From Terrimesophilobacter sp039923755 (GTDB lineage Bacteria; Actinomycetota; Actinomycetes; Actinomycetales; Microbacteriaceae), in assembly GCA_039923755.1 (NCBI GenBank), contig JBDTCD010000113.1, positions 1 through 7,237 on the forward strand: DNA of 7,237 nucleotides, read 5' to 3'. Shown here piece by piece: positions 5,887 through 7,237 of this stretch. Every line of letters starts with the position of its first letter. Positions within the stretch are counted from its first letter, which is position 1. Under the pieces are notes generated by a model, which worked only from the letters and a program-made list of their open reading frames with translations, made no database searches and had not been told where the DNA came from. The translations under genes were made by a program, and so were the position numbers.

Positions 5887-6132
5887 ATGTCTGAGATTGC
5901 GGTCACCTATCTCGGTGGACCGACCGTGCTGCTCGAGTACGAAGGCCTGCGTGTCCTCACCGATCCCACCATCGACGAGTCGGAGCGCTACCCCGATCCG
6001 GATGGCGGCCAGGCTCTCGTGAAGACTCGCGGTCCGGCCATCGGGTTGAGTCCCGGAGAAACCCGTGAAGTCGGTTCCGTGACCGTGACCGCCGTTCGCG
6101 CCCTCGTCAGCATCGACATGGGAGCGGTGTGA
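5887..6132 (+). pseudogene. Remnant of an UlaG-like metallo-beta-lactamase-fold hydrolase, internally deleted
   Basis: The 81-residue product starts MSEIAVTYLGGPTVLLEYEG and continues LRVLTDPTID and LVKTRGPAIG. From knowledge of the family, this is the typical first two strands and DPT turn of UlaG/RomA-like MBL-fold hydrolases. In intact members about 70-80 residues follow, including the HxHxDH metal-binding motif. Here the text jumps at about residue 52 to GLSPGETREVGSVTVTAVRA, which resembles the block after the metal site (GL..W/GE..E.G.VTVTA..A). It then ends at once with LVSIDMGAV. So it appears to have lost the active site in frame and the whole C-terminal half, and it cannot be a normal hydrolase. 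The ORF is still open, keeps a good candidate promoter and ends 1 bp before pdxH, so it may survive as a leader ORF. A genuine short protein is the alternative. Confidence 0.65.
6120..6124 (+). promoter_or_regulatory. Ribosome binding site of pdxH (GGGAG)
   Basis: GGGAG lies 9 nt before ATG 6134 and within the last codons of the preceding MBL-remnant ORF. Unlike several neighbours with leaderless-type starts, pdxH has a usable Shine-Dalgarno sequence, as expected for the second gene of a coupled pair. It supports the start at 6134. Confidence 0.55.
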
Positions 6133-6133
6133 C

Positions 6134-6766
6134 ATGCGCTCTCGCCCATCTGTAACGGGAACTATCGAACTCGAACTCCCCGAATTCGAGAGACCGCCCG
6201 CCGATCCGATGCCGCTGCTGATTTCCTGGATCGACGAGGCTGAACGGCTCGGGGTGCTCGAGCCGTACAACGTGGCGATTGCGACCGTTGACGGCGACGG
6301 GAGTGTCACGAACCGTCTTGTACTCGCCAAGGCTTTCGATGCCGAAGGAATGACCTTCGCCACGAATACGAGCAGCCTCAAGGGTCGCCAGATCAGCGCA
6401 CACCCCCGTGCGGCCGCCGTCCTCTACTGGAGGGAAACACGCCAGCAACTGCGGCTGACCGGTGAGGTCGAGTTGCTCACTCCGGCCCAATCCGACGAAA
6501 TCTGGGTCGACCGCTCGGTCCAGTCACAGGCTGCTGCTATCGCATCCATTCAGAGCGATCCGCTCCCGGATGACGGCGAATACCGGGCGCAGGCAGCTCG
6601 GTTGGCCCTGCCCGGTGTGCCGCTCCCACGGCCCGACGATTGGAACGGTTACCGCCTCAAGCCGGACATGATCGAGTTCTGGCACGGCGGGGCCGACCGC
6701 ATGCACCGCCGTCTGCGCTACGACTTCACGGGTGGCCGCTGGAGCCACCAGCGCCTCTACCCGTAA
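6134..6766 (+). CDS. pdxH: Pyridoxamine 5'-phosphate oxidase family protein (PdxH-like, FMN-dependent)
   Basis: FMN flavoprotein family whose typical member oxidises pyridoxine/pyridoxamine 5'-phosphate to pyridoxal 5'-phosphate in the cytosol, usually as a homodimer. The 210 residues cover the full split-barrel plus the C-terminal dimerisation segment. Landmarks are RLVLAK (61-66, matching E. coli R67-K72), SSLKGRQISAHPRAA (80-94), YWRETRQQLRLTGEVE (98-113), WNGYRLKP (170-177), IEFWHGG (180-186) and RMHRRLRYD (189-197), followed by the terminal RLYP. R189 and H191 match the substrate-binding R197/H199. The usual RPRxSQ block is altered to RSVQSQ (127-132), with I123 where E. coli has Y129. 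This leaves open a PhzG-like or other substrate. It has its own ribosome binding site, sits 1 bp after the MBL remnant, and is convergent with the aldo/keto reductase gene. Confidence 0.85.
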   Translation: MRSRPSVTGTIELELPEFERPPADPMPLLISWIDEAERLGVLEPYNVAIATVDGDGSVTNRLVLAKAFDAEGMTFATNTSSLKGRQISAHPRAAAVLYWRETRQQLRLTGEVELLTPAQSDEIWVDRSVQSQAAAIASIQSDPLPDDGEYRAQAARLALPGVPLPRPDDWNGYRLKPDMIEFWHGGADRMHRRLRYDFTGGRWSHQRLYP

Positions 6767-6788
6767 CCGTGGCCGTTGCCGCAGGGCG

Positions 6789-7237
6789 TCAGTTGACGGT
6801 GTCCGGGTGGCTACCGACGCGACCGTCCCCGTGACCTTCCAGCGCTGTGATCGCAGCGAGTTCAGCAGCCGTGAGCTCGAAGTCGAACACGTCGAAATTC
6901 TCCACCATGCGCTCGCGGTGGTTGGTCTTTGGGAACACGATGACGCCGTTCTGCAGGTGCCACCGAAGAACGACCTGAGCAGCGGACTTGCCGTGCGCGG
7001 CCGCCGCCGCGGTGACGGCCGGGTTCTCCAGTAACGGATACTTGGCCTGACCCAGCGGACCCCACGATTCGACCGCAATACCGTGCTTGCGCGCGAACGC
7101 CGTGGTAGCCGGCTGCTGGTGTGCGGGGTGAAGCTCGATCTGGTCGACGGCGGGAATCATCTCCGATGATGCGAGCAGGCGCTCAAGGTGATGAACGAGG
7201 AAGTTCGCCACACCGATGCTCGTCGTGAGCCCTTCCT
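6789..7237 (-). CDS. Aldo/keto reductase, C-terminal half; N-terminus beyond window
   Basis: NADPH-dependent reductase of the AKR superfamily (TIM barrel), closest in wording to the 2,5-diketo-D-gluconate reductase type. The 148 visible residues start EGLTTSIGVANFLVHHLERL and continue DQIELHPAHQQ, ESWGPLGQ and AAQVVLRWHLQNGVIVFPKT. NHRERMVENFDVFDFELTAA follows, the usual nucleotide-binding K-T...R..N region. The protein ends SHPDTVN, a normal C-terminus. The frame is open to the right edge, so GTG 7211 is an internal valine codon and not the start. The catalytic Asp, Tyr, Lys and His of the family lie in the missing N-terminal half and cannot be checked here. The stop is 22 bp from the pdxH stop, with no obvious terminator hairpin between them. 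Substrate unknown. Confidence 0.92.
   Translation of the reverse strand, partial: EGLTTSIGVANFLVHHLERLLASSEMIPAVDQIELHPAHQQPATTAFARKHGIAVESWGPLGQAKYPLLENPAVTAAAAAHGKSAAQVVLRWHLQNGVIVFPKTNHRERMVENFDVFDFELTAAELAAITALEGHGDGRVGSHPDTVN

Noticed and set aside
5851..6381. Upstream 177-codon extension of the yyaL-like reading frame on the minus strand
   Set aside because: It runs antisense through the MBL remnant and the start of pdxH, does not resemble the family, and the conserved protein begins at the MPNMLADALSPYL stretch (ATG 5850).
6767..6788. Bidirectional terminator between pdxH and the aldo/keto reductase gene
   Set aside because: The 22-bp gap has no convincing hairpin or T-tract on either strand.
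6789..7211. Aldo/keto reductase as a complete 140-residue protein starting at GTG 7211
   Set aside because: The frame continues upstream with EGLTTSIG, which belongs to the conserved AKR core. The gene is cut by the window edge and is not a short ORF.

Overview
The window reads as an ordinary chromosomal segment of a high-GC Gram-positive actinobacterium, most likely of the family Microbacteriaceae. The reasons are a GC content in the low 60s with G/C-rich third codon positions, GTG starts, an actinobacterial protein O-mannosyltransferase, the pmt / rsmI-metG arrangement also known from mycobacteria and corynebacteria, and several TANNNT -10 boxes placed exactly where they would make leaderless mRNAs. 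I cannot name the genus from the sequence.

Layout, left to right. Positions 1-1222 (minus) hold the first 407 codons of metG (methionyl-tRNA synthetase); its C-terminus lies off the left edge. Positions 1264-2127 (minus) hold rsmI (16S rRNA C1402 2'-O-methyltransferase), 41 bp upstream of metG and probably co-transcribed with it. A 126-bp divergent promoter region (2128-2253) holds a 13-bp inverted repeat. Positions 2254-3924 (plus) hold pmt (polyprenol-phosphate-mannose protein mannosyltransferase). About 72 bp after its stop encode a transmembrane-like segment in another frame with no clear start. Positions 3997-5850 (minus) hold a YyaL/DUF255 thioredoxin-domain protein. A 36-bp divergent gap leads to a short plus-strand ORF (5887-6132), which looks like an internally deleted remnant of an UlaG-like metallo-beta-lactamase-fold hydrolase. 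It sits 1 bp before pdxH (6134-6766), a pyridoxamine-phosphate-oxidase-family protein. Positions 6789-7237 (minus) hold the C-terminal half of an aldo/keto reductase.

The genes do not form one pathway. rsmI and metG both serve translation. pmt acts on exported proteins in the membrane. The YyaL-like protein and the aldo/keto reductase are housekeeping genes of uncertain substrate, and PdxH belongs to vitamin B6/FMN chemistry. I see no mobile element, CRISPR array, rRNA or tRNA gene, toxin-antitoxin pair or phage gene. No gene-free stretch exceeds 126 bp.

The points worth a second look are small-scale. They are: the metal-site-less MBL remnant that appears to supply the promoter and leader for pdxH; four candidate leaderless promoters with near-identical -10-to-start spacing; three exact local inverted repeats (13, 15 and 13 bp, spacers 49-83 bp), one of which would fold the rsmI-metG mRNA just before the metG start; the orphan membrane segment after pmt; a shortened catalytic region in the YyaL protein; an altered substrate-phosphate pocket in the PdxH-like protein; and an excess of GGATGCC/GGCATCC. 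I found no convincing new multi-gene system.
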